Program-made: the position numbers and the translations under genes | Origin: an uncultured Acidobacteriota bacterium | GTDB taxonomy: Bacteria > Acidobacteriota > CAIWXX01 | DNA length: 64,000 nt | Assembly (NCBI GenBank): GCA_903916735.1 | Contig: CAIWXX010000024.1 | Location: forward strand, 84,043 to 148,042 | Direction of reading: 5' to 3' | Notes under the pieces: generated by a model | Databases searched by the model: none | What the model was told of the DNA's origin: nothing | The model's input: the letters and a program-made list of their open reading frames with translations, nothing else | Shown here: positions 46,565 through 55,728 of the stretch, piece after piece | Numbering within the stretch: position 1 is the stretch's first letter | How the letters are laid out: each line of letters begins with the position of its first letter

Positions 46565-48598
46565 TTATTCCACCGGCGGTCGCGATTGGCTGCGGCGCTG
46601 AGTCTCGCCGCATCCAAGTGCCGTCACGCCTTTGGGTTCTTCGAAGGCGACGGCCGGCCGGGAGGCCGCGTTATCGCCGGCGGGCGCGCCGCTCTCATAG
46701 AGCATCGGCGAAAGTTTCAAAGATTTTCTTTTCTTCGCCAGATGTTCCATCACGCCCTGCGCGGCAACCTCAACATCGTTCGTGAACAGAAATTTGCCAC
46801 CGGTCTCTTTTTCGACATCCTGTTCCAGATATGTTCGAACGACGCTGCTGCCCGCAACTTTCGGGATCGGCATGAACACAGTGAAAACTCCCGACGCCAC
46901 GGCATAGAGGCCGATCGTGATCGCTTTTTCGCTCATGGCCTCGGGCGCAACCGCCGCCACCGGCAATTCGGAAAGATCGCCGCCGATGCCGCCTTCCGTT
47001 ACCATGGCTATGCAGGCCGTCAGGATGCGTGAATTATCGACGCAACTTCCCATGTGGATGACGGGTGGAATTCCGACGGTTTCGCACACTTCGCGAAGTC
47101 CTGGACCGACGTGTTCCAGGGCCGTCCGAGGATGCATGAAGCCGGCCTTCGCCGAGGCAATGGCGCTGCACCCGGTTTTGACGACGAGCACATCCTGCGC
47201 GATGAGCCGCCGCACAAGAGCGAGATGATGCTCATCCTGCACGAAACGCGTCGTGTTGCAGCCCACGATACCGACAACGCCGCGGATCCTGCCGGCAGCG
47301 ATGGCATCATTGAGGGGGCGATAAGAAGAACGGAACCGGCCGCCCATGTAAGTAGGCAAATTCTCCGTCGTGAAGCCGGCGACGAGCTCCATGCTCTCTT
47401 TCGGAATGTTGACTCGGGCCGGATCCCGACGTTTGTACGCATCAATCGCTCGTTTCACAATCTCGCGCGCGGTGATGAAGGGATTTTTCGGATCGAATTC
47501 GACGGCTTCGGCGCCGGGAATTCTCGCCTTAGCGGATGTCGAGACAACTCGCGTGTGCCGGCATGCCGCAATTTGCGGTAGCGACGGAAGGACGCACTGC
47601 ACATCGACAACCATGAGATCGACGGCGCCGGTCAGCAGGGCCAGTTCCTGATGCAGATAATTGCCGGCAACCGGCATCCCCTGGCGCATCAGAATTTCAT
47701 TCGCTGTGCAACAGATCCCCGCAATGTTGATGCCTTCGGCGCCGGCGTCACGTGCTGCGGCCAGCATCTCGGGATCGCGACTGACGCGAACGATAATCTC
47801 CGAGAGCACCGGTTCATGGCCATGCACAAGGAGATTGACTTTCTTCTCTTCGAGCACGCCGAGGTTGGCGCGCGAGCGAATCGCTTGCGGGCCGCCGAAG
47901 AGGACATCGGAGACATCGGTGGCAATCATCGAGCCGCCCCAACCATCGGCCAATGCGACGCGCATCGACGCCCTCAAGAGAGCTATGGGATCCGATTCTA
48001 CTCCATGATGCGTCCGATGCATCAATTCAACAATTTCGCGATCAATGCCACGCGGCATGATCCCGATGGCTTCCCATTGCTCTTTCTGACGCTTCGGAGC
48101 GCGGAAGGTCGGGCGGAGAGGTCCATCCTGAGAGCCGAACTGCGACCTCATTTCCCGCGCCAGATCGCCGATGATGTCCTTTTCAGGACGACCATCGACA
48201 ACAATCCCCCACTCGACGGCGAGTCGCCGGAGCTTCGCCGGATCGGATATCTGATAGCCCGAGGCGCCGCCTTTTTCGGCAACCATCTGCAAGACCTCGA
48301 CAACCTCACGCCCATGATCGCTGTGAGCAGCTGCGCCGGCAGCCACGGCACGGGCCATGTTACGAGCCACAATCAAATGTGCATCAGCTCCACAGATGCC
48401 CACACTCGCCCCTTCTCCAAAGGGATCGATCCGGCAAGGTCCCATATAGCAGACGCTGCAGCAGATCCCGAGCTCACCGAATCCGCATTGCGGCTGCATG
48501 TCGTCATAACGATCCCATGCTGTCTGCAACCCTTGTTCACATGCCAGCGACAGCATCTGCTGCGCAGCCGGGTCAACTGAGCGAGATTTCGGATCCAT
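46565..48598 (-). CDS. cooS: Nickel CO dehydrogenase catalytic subunit CooS/AcsA
   Basis: A 677-residue protein. The cysteine cluster CGFGELGICCSVCYMGPCRI supplies the D- and B-cluster ligands. C-cluster ligands are all visible: His in VHGHEPVLSE, and Cys in GICCTANE, VDVQCVLPSLP, VGCNTT, VKTGCSAIA and MGSCVDNSR. It interconverts CO and CO2 and, with AcsB in this run, forms the CODH/ACS complex (AcsA). The C-terminus has about 40 extra charged residues beyond the fold (AFEEPKGVTALGCGETQRRS), not typical of the family. It is followed after 1 base by the ferredoxin-flavoprotein gene. Confidence 0.95.
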   Translation of the reverse strand: MDPKSRSVDPAAQQMLSLACEQGLQTAWDRYDDMQPQCGFGELGICCSVCYMGPCRIDPFGEGASVGICGADAHLIVARNMARAVAAGAAAHSDHGREVVEVLQMVAEKGGASGYQISDPAKLRRLAVEWGIVVDGRPEKDIIGDLAREMRSQFGSQDGPLRPTFRAPKRQKEQWEAIGIMPRGIDREIVELMHRTHHGVESDPIALLRASMRVALADGWGGSMIATDVSDVLFGGPQAIRSRANLGVLEEKKVNLLVHGHEPVLSEIIVRVSRDPEMLAAARDAGAEGINIAGICCTANEILMRQGMPVAGNYLHQELALLTGAVDLMVVDVQCVLPSLPQIAACRHTRVVSTSAKARIPGAEAVEFDPKNPFITAREIVKRAIDAYKRRDPARVNIPKESMELVAGFTTENLPTYMGGRFRSSYRPLNDAIAAGRIRGVVGIVGCNTTRFVQDEHHLALVRRLIAQDVLVVKTGCSAIASAKAGFMHPRTALEHVGPGLREVCETVGIPPVIHMGSCVDNSRILTACIAMVTEGGIGGDLSELPVAAVAPEAMSEKAITIGLYAVASGVFTVFMPIPKVAGSSVVRTYLEQDVEKETGGKFLFTNDVEVAAQGVMEHLAKKRKSLKLSPMLYESGAPAGDNAASRPAVAFEEPKGVTALGCGETQRRSQSRPPVE

Positions 48599-48665
48599 TG
48601 GTTATCCTTTCCCAAAAGGCAGGTAAGAAAGCAAAAAGTAAAAAACTCATAGTACTCACCCAGCA

Positions 48666-49448
48666 TCAAACAAGGTTTTTACTTGTGTCACGGTGTTCAG
48701 GCTCCTTCAGTGCATCGGCAATTCGCGCCATCTCACGATAAAATGCCCGGTCGACGCCGATCCGGCCGGAACGCGCATCTTCTTCCACTCCGGCATCGAA
48801 AGGCAAGGCGCCGAGAAGCGATATGGCACCCAGGTGACTGCGGATGAAAGCAAGCGCATCATCGCCGGTGACTTTGTTGCCGATTGCATCGATTCGCTTG
48901 ATGCCGAGATCGGTCGCGAGCGAAGCGGTTCGCTTTGCTGTTTGGAGACTCGCCCACCCCGGTTCGACGACCACGAGCATCGCGTCTACCCCTTCCGCCG
49001 TCCCACGCCCGAGGTGTTCGATCCCCGCTTCCATGTCCACGATCACACGCTCATGCTGGGACAGAATAAGATGGTTCAAGACTTCCCGAAGCAATACATT
49101 TTCCGGGCAGGCGCATCCCTTTCGACCTCGATCGATGGTTCCCATCACAAGAATTCGAATGCCGTCAACATCGATGCCGAACCGATCGGGGATGTCATCC
49201 ACGCGAGGATTCATTTTGAGGAATCCACCCCACCCCTGTCCTCCGCCGACTCGCTCTTCGATCAACTCCTTCAAGCCGGAGAGTGGAGTGATGTCCGGCC
49301 CACGATATCCGAGAGTCCCGGCCAGATTCGCATCCGGATCGGCGTCGACGGCAATGACGCGATAGCCCATATCACGCCAACAATGCGCCAGAGAAGCGGC
49401 GACCGTTGTTTTTCCAACGCCGCCTTTTCCGGTGATCGCAACTTTCAT
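48666..49448 (-). CDS. cooC: CODH nickel-insertion ATPase CooC (first copy)
   Basis: A 260-residue MinD/ArsA-type ATPase. The deviant Walker A is MKVAITGKGGVGKTTVAASL. The nickel-binding CxC of CooC is present in RGRKGCACPENVLLREVL. Switch II is VIVDMEAGIEHLGRGTAEGV, with the typical Glu-His of CooC. It dimerises and uses ATP to load nickel into the CODH C-cluster. It lies 67 bases upstream of cooS and overlaps the second ATPase gene by 4 bases (ATGA). Confidence 0.92.
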   Translation of the reverse strand: MKVAITGKGGVGKTTVAASLAHCWRDMGYRVIAVDADPDANLAGTLGYRGPDITPLSGLKELIEERVGGGQGWGGFLKMNPRVDDIPDRFGIDVDGIRILVMGTIDRGRKGCACPENVLLREVLNHLILSQHERVIVDMEAGIEHLGRGTAEGVDAMLVVVEPGWASLQTAKRTASLATDLGIKRIDAIGNKVTGDDALAFIRSHLGAISLLGALPFDAGVEEDARSGRIGVDRAFYREMARIADALKEPEHRDTSKNLV

Positions 49449-50200
49449 TGTTCCTGCTCCAACCCGCGCAGCGCCTGAAGAGCGGGCGTTTCACGATCCA
49501 ACTCCAACAACGACCGGCCGATGGATTCGCAAATGGAGACTTCCGGGTCAATGGGCACAATGTATCGTTGAGCGAATATAAAGACGCCGCCTGCAGCCGT
49601 TCCGGCCATCTCCTTCGCCAACGGCTCATCAGGCTCGAATCCATTCAATACAAGATCGACTCGGGCCGGCAATTTTCCATGCAATCCTTCATAGAGTGCC
49701 AGTGATCGTCGGATGGTTTCGGCGCCCATTCGCGATCTGTTGGTCACGCAAACAAGCCGATCCGGGCGACGCGCCGTTCGGCGTGATATGTGCTCCTGCC
49801 CGGCTTCACAATCGACGAGGGCGAGCCGATAGGAGCGGGCGAGGCGGTCGAGATAGTCGCGGAGAAGGTTGTTGACAAAGCAATAGCAGCCTTCTCCCTC
49901 AGGATGACCCATGGTAAGCAGATCAAATCCATTTCGCTCGACGATGGCTTCCTCCGCCATGAGCGAAAGCCATTCAGACTTGGAGAGGGACGCGGGCCGA
50001 TTCGGATCATCGCGGAGAGAATCGCGGAGGCGACCGAGTGTCTCCGCAACAGGCACGCCCAACATGGAACCAAGGCATGATGAGGGGTCTGCATCGATCG
50101 CGAGTATCGGCGTGATTTTGGAATCAAGAAGCCGGCGCAGCAAGAGAGCGGTAACGGTCGTCTTCCCGACTCCACCTTTGCCGATCACTGCAATGATCAA
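49445..50200 (-). CDS. Second CooC/AcsF-like nickel-insertion ATPase
   Basis: A 251-residue paralogue of the neighbouring CooC. Walker A is MIIAVIGKGGVGKTTVTALL, the metal-binding CxC is EGEGCYCFVNNLLRDYL, and switch II is LALVDCEAGQEHISRRTARR. It differs clearly from the downstream copy, so the pair is an old divergence. One copy probably serves the CODH C-cluster and this one the acetyl-CoA synthase A-cluster (the AcsF role), but which does which cannot be read from the sequence. It is the first gene of the tight coo/acs run. Confidence 0.88.
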   Translation of the reverse strand: MIIAVIGKGGVGKTTVTALLLRRLLDSKITPILAIDADPSSCLGSMLGVPVAETLGRLRDSLRDDPNRPASLSKSEWLSLMAEEAIVERNGFDLLTMGHPEGEGCYCFVNNLLRDYLDRLARSYRLALVDCEAGQEHISRRTARRPDRLVCVTNRSRMGAETIRRSLALYEGLHGKLPARVDLVLNGFEPDEPLAKEMAGTAAGGVFIFAQRYIVPIDPEVSICESIGRSLLELDRETPALQALRGLEQEQ

Positions 50201-50513
50201 CGAAGAGGCTCCAACTCACGTCGTCCAGTGAATGCGAAATCCGCCTGTCCGAATCGGCATGCACATTGTTGAATTGTCCACTGTGGATTTCGAAGCCTGT
50301 TTTGAAACCAGGGATGAAGAGGGATAAACACAGATGAGAATGGATTGTCAATCGAATATCTCTGCTTCTCAGTGTTCATCTGTGATACTGAATTTTGTTG
50401 CCGGAAAATGATTGTGTGCCTCACCTCAGTCTTCGTTTAGCACCGCGTGATTTCGCATGGCGAGCCATGACGAACCATCGTTTGATATACCTGAAGTGAA
50501 ACCACGGGCGGAT
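50201..50513. promoter_or_regulatory. Intergenic leader of the coo/acs genes with candidate promoter
   Basis: On the minus strand TTGACA (50351-50346), a 17-base spacer and TTTATC (50328-50323) make a candidate promoter with a perfect -35 and weak -10, about 120 bases before the first ATPase gene. The interval also holds the dispersed phrase TCAGTGTTCATCTGTG shared with 6.6 kb. The overlap of repeat and promoter makes the call tentative. Confidence 0.35.
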
Positions 50514-51566
50514 CTAGAACCCAGACCGTTCACGGATGTACGCCGAGAGCTCCACCAGCACATGCATCGCCTGATCCGAGATCGCCTCGCTTTTTGAGCC
50601 CAACCCGCAGGCCGGAGTAATCAGCGATTGTCGGTTGATTTGAGCTCGATCTATTCCCTTTGCCACAAGAAGGTCGGCTCTTTCACGCAGGGCATCGTAG
50701 AGCTTCTGCGCATTCAATTCCATGACAATTTCGGACGTCGGCACGATGCCGAGGCTCAATATTCCACCACGGTCCATATAGGATTTCACTTCGGCCGGAT
50801 ACAGCGGCAGGCCGTTGAAGAATTCATATGCATCCATGTTGATCACGTCAATCGTGGAATTCAGCGGGAGCGACCAGTCGGTGTTGCCGCAGCAATGAAG
50901 CCCAGCCAGTGCGCTTTCCTTGTGAATTGCTTCGACCGATGTATTGATCGCCGTGATGACATCTTCGCGCGGAACGTTGATGAACGCCGATCCGAATGAG
51001 CAGAGATAAGGCTCATCCAAAACAATGAGAGCATTATCGGCAAGCTCCCTCAGACGCCGAGCGCTCCACCGGGCCTTCATTGCGATGCCTTGGACGGCGA
51101 TTTCGTTAAGCTCGGTGCTATAGGCAATCGAACGTTTGTTTTCGTCGGTCACTGTCATCGCAAAACTGAATGGGCCGGTGACTTGCCCTTTCAGCCAGAG
51201 CGGTTTTTTTGCATCGGATGACCGAAGGCGATCGAGGAAAAGGTGAAGCCCGAGCGCGTACTCGCGACTGATGGCGAATCGTTCGACATCTTCCTCGACG
51301 ATCGCCTGGTAGAATCCCTCCAGTTCTTCGTGAAAACGCCCTTGAGTCGAAAAATGAATTCGCTCATTCTTGGCGTCGATGACGGCTCCGGGCAACCCTT
51401 CCGAGTACTGTGTGTACATGCTTTCGCGGAAGTCCCGCGCCGGTAGCTGAGGCCAGGCCGGCATCTCGGGGAGGCTTCTGAAAATCTGATCCAGCAGTCG
51501 TGTCGGCTCGCGATGTGGGAAACTTCCCACCACCGTAGGACAGGCCGCTAATACGGGGCGCTCCAT
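50514..51566 (-). CDS. Folate-independent core methionine synthase (MetE catalytic domain only), MesB-like
   Basis: A 350-residue protein equivalent to the C-terminal catalytic barrel of cobalamin-independent methionine synthase, without the N-terminal folate-binding half. Visible residues are VVGSFPHREPTRL, the homocysteine-binding ALIVLDEPYLCSFG, the zinc ligands His and Cys in GLHCCGNTDW, and the last zinc Cys in LITPACGLGS. Short core enzymes of the MesB family occur in anaerobes with the Wood-Ljungdahl pathway and are predicted to take methyl groups from the corrinoid iron-sulfur protein. The position just upstream of the coo/acs genes, same strand, fits that role. The exact subfamily is inferred, not tested. 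Confidence 0.8.
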   Translation of the reverse strand: MERPVLAACPTVVGSFPHREPTRLLDQIFRSLPEMPAWPQLPARDFRESMYTQYSEGLPGAVIDAKNERIHFSTQGRFHEELEGFYQAIVEEDVERFAISREYALGLHLFLDRLRSSDAKKPLWLKGQVTGPFSFAMTVTDENKRSIAYSTELNEIAVQGIAMKARWSARRLRELADNALIVLDEPYLCSFGSAFINVPREDVITAINTSVEAIHKESALAGLHCCGNTDWSLPLNSTIDVINMDAYEFFNGLPLYPAEVKSYMDRGGILSLGIVPTSEIVMELNAQKLYDALRERADLLVAKGIDRAQINRQSLITPACGLGSKSEAISDQAMHVLVELSAYIRERSGF

Positions 51567-51986
51567 GATGACTCCATTCTTTCGATGTCCTGCCGGGACA
51601 GAACAGGCGATCGAATCTCATTGAAACGGCAACCCGTATCCCTGCCCACAGCCACCTATCAATATAGTATCGGCTATCGCCAAGCGTCAAGGAGCACCCA
51701 GATCCCGCGATAAGGCCCCGATCCCGCAGCATCCCTAGAATCCGACGGATTTACCGGGCAATATTCAGCCAATCGGGTGATATGTTGGTTGCTGCAGAGG
51801 AGTCGAGGTGCCAAGGAGCGGAGGTGAGCAGGCTCCTCTGCACCTCTTCCGTTGCGAGAAGAAAAGAATCGTAAATGCAATATTAATGCCGCGGGATTAG
51901 GGGGTCTCGCCAAAGAGCGCTTTGCCTTATAATGCGACGGAAATTCATCGTTGCACATTTCCGAATGAACCGAAAGGGAACACAGA
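51567..51986. other. Divergent intergenic region (methionine synthase / nhaC)
   Basis: About 420 bases with the minus-strand promoter at 51661-51690 and a perfect TATAAT on the plus strand at 51928-51933, about 55 bases before the nhaC start. No good -35 precedes the latter. No gene recognised. Confidence 0.45.
51661..51690 (-). promoter_or_regulatory. Sigma-70-type promoter for the core methionine synthase gene
   Basis: On the minus strand -35 TTGACG (51690-51685) and -10 TATATT (51666-51661) are 18 bases apart. A start near 51654 would give a leader of about 85 bases to the ATG at 51566. I saw no S-box or cobalamin riboswitch pattern in that leader. Confidence 0.5.
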
Positions 51987-53414
51987 ATGAAAGAGCCAGT
52001 GAGACAAGGGACGCGGCCTCAAAGAACACCAAGTTTTGGAATCGCACTCATCCCGATTCTCATGATGTTCATTCTTCTCGCAGTCGGATACGGCGTTTAT
52101 CGAATCAAGCCACAGGTACTCCTGGTGGCATCGGCAGCCATCACCGGCTGCCTGGGATGGTGGCTGGGATTCACGTGGGAGGAGATGCTCAAAGGCATCG
52201 TCGAGAGCATCCACAAAGCCATGCCGGCGATCTTGATCATGTTGAGCGTCGGCATACTGATCGGTTCGTGGATTGCCTGCGGCACAGTTCCGATGATCAT
52301 CTACTACGGGCTGAAGATGATCTCCCCACGGTTCTTTTTGCTGACGGCGTGTCTCGTCTGCAGCATCACATCCCTTGCAACCGGCACATCATGGGGAACC
52401 ATCGGCACCGTTGGTGTTGCGTTCATGGGAATCGCTACAGCCCTCGGGGTTCCCATCGGGCCGGCCGCGGGGGCCATTGTCTCCGGTTCGTATTTTGGAG
52501 ATAAGATGTCTCCCTTTTCAGATATACCAAATCTGGCTCCCGTCGCAGCCGGCTCCAATCTCTTTGACCATATCAAGCACATGATGTGGTCGGCAATCCC
52601 GGCCTGGCTGCTCAGCCTTATTTTCTATTTTTTCGTCGGGCTCAGATATGGCCACAGCGGAATTGAATCTCAGAGCATGGATGTGATCCTGTCGACGCTT
52701 GATGCGCATTTTTCGTTCAACCTTTTTCTTCTCCTGCCGATCATTGTTGTTTTCTATTTTGCCGTCACCAAGAAACCTGTGATTCCCGGCATGCTCCTCT
52801 CGGCGCTCATCGCCGGGATTTTGGCAATCCTTTTTCAAAAGTCCTCAATCATCACACTTGCCGCAGCCATCAACACCGGCTATCCATCACAAACAGGTGT
52901 CGAGATGGTGGATAAGCTCCTGACGCGAGGCGGCTTGATGAGCATGATGGAAACACAGCTCATCGCCTTCGCCGCCTTCAGCTTCGGCGGGATCATGCAA
53001 CGGACCGGCATGCTGACGGCCATACTCGATCGCGTCATGAAAGTCGCACAACAGGTCTGGAGCCTGGTGCTCACGACCATCATCTCATCAATCCTCACGG
53101 CGATGGTGACCGGCAGCTCTTATCTCTCCATGATCATCCCCGGAGAATTGTTGGCGCCTGTTTATAAAAAGAAAAAATTGGCTGCCAAAAACCTGTCGCG
53201 AATTATCGAAGAGTGCGGCGGCATCGTCGTCCCGCTGGTTCCATGGAGTATGGCCGCTGTTTACATCACCGGCACCATCGGCGTCTCGACGTTTGCCTAC
53301 TTGCCATGGGCCGTCATGAACTACATCTCGCCCATCATCCTGCTTTTTTTCGGAATTACAAAATTCACGATGGCGCCTCGGATCAGAGATGATGAAACGC
53401 AGATTGGGAGCTGA
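51987..53414 (+). CDS. nhaC: Na+/H+ antiporter NhaC family
   Basis: A 475-residue inner-membrane protein with about eleven hydrophobic segments. NhaC-type signatures are LATGTSWGTIGTVGVAFMGI, AIVSGSYFGDKMSPFSDIPN and ILTAMVTGSSYLSMIIPGEL. Members exchange sodium for protons, or in some lineages exchange organic acids such as malate for lactate. In an acetogen-like cell it would help sodium and pH balance. GGGAA lies 8 bases before the ATG. The last ~40 codons and downstream bases are duplicated at 57.1 kb. Confidence 0.9.
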   Translation: MKEPVRQGTRPQRTPSFGIALIPILMMFILLAVGYGVYRIKPQVLLVASAAITGCLGWWLGFTWEEMLKGIVESIHKAMPAILIMLSVGILIGSWIACGTVPMIIYYGLKMISPRFFLLTACLVCSITSLATGTSWGTIGTVGVAFMGIATALGVPIGPAAGAIVSGSYFGDKMSPFSDIPNLAPVAAGSNLFDHIKHMMWSAIPAWLLSLIFYFFVGLRYGHSGIESQSMDVILSTLDAHFSFNLFLLLPIIVVFYFAVTKKPVIPGMLLSALIAGILAILFQKSSIITLAAAINTGYPSQTGVEMVDKLLTRGGLMSMMETQLIAFAAFSFGGIMQRTGMLTAILDRVMKVAQQVWSLVLTTIISSILTAMVTGSSYLSMIIPGELLAPVYKKKKLAAKNLSRIIEECGGIVVPLVPWSMAAVYITGTIGVSTFAYLPWAVMNYISPIILLFFGITKFTMAPRIRDDETQIGS

Positions 53415-53771
53415 TCAAACACCGGTTCAAAATCCAACTTTCAATGAATCAGGTATATTGTGACGGCATCTCCTGCAGATTCGGCATGTAAATCGGCTCG
53501 CGGATTGGACCCTCTGGAATATGGTAACGGCACAAAATCCATATGGTATTTTGCGCTACGCCCATCCACGATATTCATTCCGAAATAGGCCATCCGCTGG
53601 TGCCAAAGGAACATTCTTCATGCACCAGCACCTTGTAATTAAGGCGATCATTGGGGTCTGCATTTTGATGATCGTCAGGGAGGCCGCTGCTGTCACCATC
53701 CCGGCGGTTGCGCCTCCGCCGGCGCCGGTTGCCGTGGCGAAGCCCGGGGCGGAGCATTCCGGGCTCAGCCG
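53415..53771. other. Convergent intergenic interval without a recognised gene
   Basis: About 360 bases between the nhaC stop and the stop of the second DUF4143 ATPase gene. A plus-strand frame across it is proline/alanine-rich and not recognisable. No terminator was identified. Confidence 0.4.
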
Positions 53772-54977
53772 TCACTTTTTGGATCGCGCGTCACTCTTGC
53801 CGAAATATGAATCCAGGAGATCGGCCACGCCGGCTATCGTGGTGATTGTGACTCCATCCCTTACCATGGACTCATCTCCTCCATAGACAAGGATCTGTCC
53901 GAAACACTGGTCGCTCACAACCTCCCGGAATCGCTTCAAGCCGATGAAATAATCCGATGTCATCGTCATCCCCGACTTGATCTCCACCGGCAGAACACCG
54001 TCGCCGATCTGATAAAGAAGATCCACTTCATTGCCTGTGTTGTCACGATAAAATTGCAGATTACTTATGAGTCCACGGTTAAGCCGATATTTCATTACCT
54101 CCATAACAACCAAATTTTCGAAAAGATTTCCACGGAGTGGATGATGAGAAACATGCATGGGTTGTTCGATGCCGCAGAGATAACTTGCCAGTCCGACATC
54201 ATAGAAATAGAGCTTGAGAGATTTGACGAGCCTTTTGCGAATATTCTTGTGGAATGGCTCCAGCAGAAAGATGATATAGCTCATTTCCAGCATCGACAGC
54301 CATTCGCGGGCGGTCGTGTGCGATACACCCGCATCGTTGCCTAATGATTGTATATTAAGAAGCCGGCCGACACGGCCGGCGCACAGCCGCATGAATCGTT
54401 GAAAGGTGCTCAGGTTTCTCACCTGGATCAGCTCATGCAAATCCCTCTCAATGTAGCTCTCGATGTAATCACCCAGAGCTTGAGCCGGCGGTATGTCATT
54501 GTCATATATCCTCGGGAGGAATCCCCTACACATGAGATCGTCGAGCGAATTGACCGGATAGTGGCCTTTCATTTCCTGAATGCTGAATGGCAGCAGCTTC
54601 ATGATCGCAGTCCTGCCGGCCAGTGACTGTGTGATGGCGCTCATCATATCGAGTTGCCGGCTTCCAGTAAGCACGAAGAGGCCGGTCCCCCCGTGCTCAT
54701 CGACGATGACCTGGATATAGGATAGCAAGTCGGGCACGCGCTGTATTTCGTCGAGAACGGCGCCGGATGGAAACTGGCGCAGGAATCCGCGCGGATCCTC
54801 GATAGCAAAGCTCCGTGTATCGGGCCGTTCGAGGTTCGCATAAGGCATGTTCCGAAATGCATGTCGGGCCAGAGTTGTTTTGCCGGACTGCCGTGGGCCG
54901 GTGATGGTGATCACGGGATACTTGTTCAACGCCTCCTTCGCGATTCGTTCAAGGGTTCTCTTGATGAACACGCACAT
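53772..54977 (-). CDS. AAA ATPase of the AAA_14/DUF4143 family (intact)
   Basis: A 401-residue protein. The N-terminus is typical (FIKRTLERIAKEALNKYPVI), followed by Walker A ITGPRQSGKTTLARHAF, Walker B GAVLDEIQRVPDLLSYIQVI and FVLTGSRQLDMM. The DUF4143 part ends with the nuclease-like FYRDNTGNEVDLLYQIGDGV and LPVEIKSGMTM. These proteins are common, often in variable regions, and their function is not established. ATG 54977 is chosen because the residues from the earlier ATG 55022, despite an AAGGA before it, are an out-of-frame reading of an upstream transposase scrap. Confidence 0.8.
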   Translation of the reverse strand: MCVFIKRTLERIAKEALNKYPVITITGPRQSGKTTLARHAFRNMPYANLERPDTRSFAIEDPRGFLRQFPSGAVLDEIQRVPDLLSYIQVIVDEHGGTGLFVLTGSRQLDMMSAITQSLAGRTAIMKLLPFSIQEMKGHYPVNSLDDLMCRGFLPRIYDNDIPPAQALGDYIESYIERDLHELIQVRNLSTFQRFMRLCAGRVGRLLNIQSLGNDAGVSHTTAREWLSMLEMSYIIFLLEPFHKNIRKRLVKSLKLYFYDVGLASYLCGIEQPMHVSHHPLRGNLFENLVVMEVMKYRLNRGLISNLQFYRDNTGNEVDLLYQIGDGVLPVEIKSGMTMTSDYFIGLKRFREVVSDQCFGQILVYGGDESMVRDGVTITTIAGVADLLDSYFGKSDARSKK

Positions 54978-55190
54978 AGGCGGCGATGATTCTCTGGTTG
55001 ATACACGTAAATGCAGCTTCATCCAGTTTCCTTCGCGCCGCGAAAAAGGAGAATGGGGCGATTGAGCTTTTTTGAGGCAACGGCAGCTTCAATCTATCGC
55101 AACTGTCCCAAAGCTCGTCGATTGTGGCTCCGTAGCTCTGTGAGTTAATGTCGTTCCGGTATTTTTTCTTCAACGATTCCGGTCTTGCTT
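54978..55190 (-). mobile_element. IS4-like transposase N-terminal scrap
   Basis: The minus-strand frame IDELWDSCDRLKLPLPQKSS, IAPFSFFAARRKLDEAAFTC and INQRIIAAYV resembles the N-terminal helical part of IS4-type transposases just before the catalytic domain. It has no catalytic residues and stops where the ATPase gene begins. The family call is by pattern only. Confidence 0.4.
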
Positions 55191-55194
55191 TGTG

Positions 55195-55480
55195 GTTACA
55201 AGTTGCAGCTCGATGGGACTGATCGCGGAAAACGTATCGTTAATCAAGCGGTCTTCTTCGGGATTCTCTATCCTCACTTCTTGGCGCACCGGTGCTTTGG
55301 TTTGTCGCTTGGCCGGAAGCACAACAATTTACTGTTTTGCCCGCTTGTCCAATAAGGCATAACAAGAATGAATCTTGTACGCGCCATTGGGTGAGGTCCA
55401 GCTTAAATGCTCACAAAGAGTCTTGGCCAACTCCTTGCGGCTCAGGTTGTTGACAAGGTCCGGCTGAGGCATGGCCTGAT
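55195..55480 (-). pseudogene. DruA-like (DUF4338) N-terminal scrap, second locus
   Basis: The minus strand encodes LSRKELAKTLCEHLSWTSPN, GAYKIHSCYALLDK, a stop near 55330, and then in another frame KAPVRQEVRIENPEEDRLIN with DTFSAISPIELQLV. This order (helical repeat, proline-rich linker, then L-x-PIxLxLV) matches the start of DUF4338/DruA-type proteins. The catalytic-looking remainder is absent and replaced by the IS4-like scrap. Confidence 0.45.
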
Positions 55481-55728
55481 AGTCCGGCACGCCGAGATTT
55501 TTGTCTGTACGGGGAGATCGTCGCACTGCCGGTTGGAGGCTTGCTGGCGGAGCGCAGTTGAGCCGACTGATCCAGAGGGCGGGAGCCTCAGAGGTTCCGA
55601 TCCTCGGATGCGATTCGGACGGGGGGCCGAGGCCCGGTGCTCCCCGCGCTGTGGGAACCATGGTGCGCCGGGCGGGCGAGGTGTAGACTGGTCATTGGAC
55701 CAGAGTGTGAAATCAAATGGAGGGCAGC

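Noticed and set aside
38601..49478. Long plus-strand frames opposite the coo/acs genes (for example 309 and 261 codons)
   Set aside because: They are shadows of GC-rich genes on the minus strand; every minus-strand frame here has complete family motifs.
51567..51700. S-box, cobalamin or other riboswitch before the methionine synthase gene
   Set aside because: The leader after the promoter is only about 85 bases and I could not see the conserved cores of those riboswitches.
55195..55480. An intact Druantia-type defence system
   Set aside because: Only the N-terminal part of a DUF4338 protein remains, with a frame break, and none of the other Druantia genes is present.
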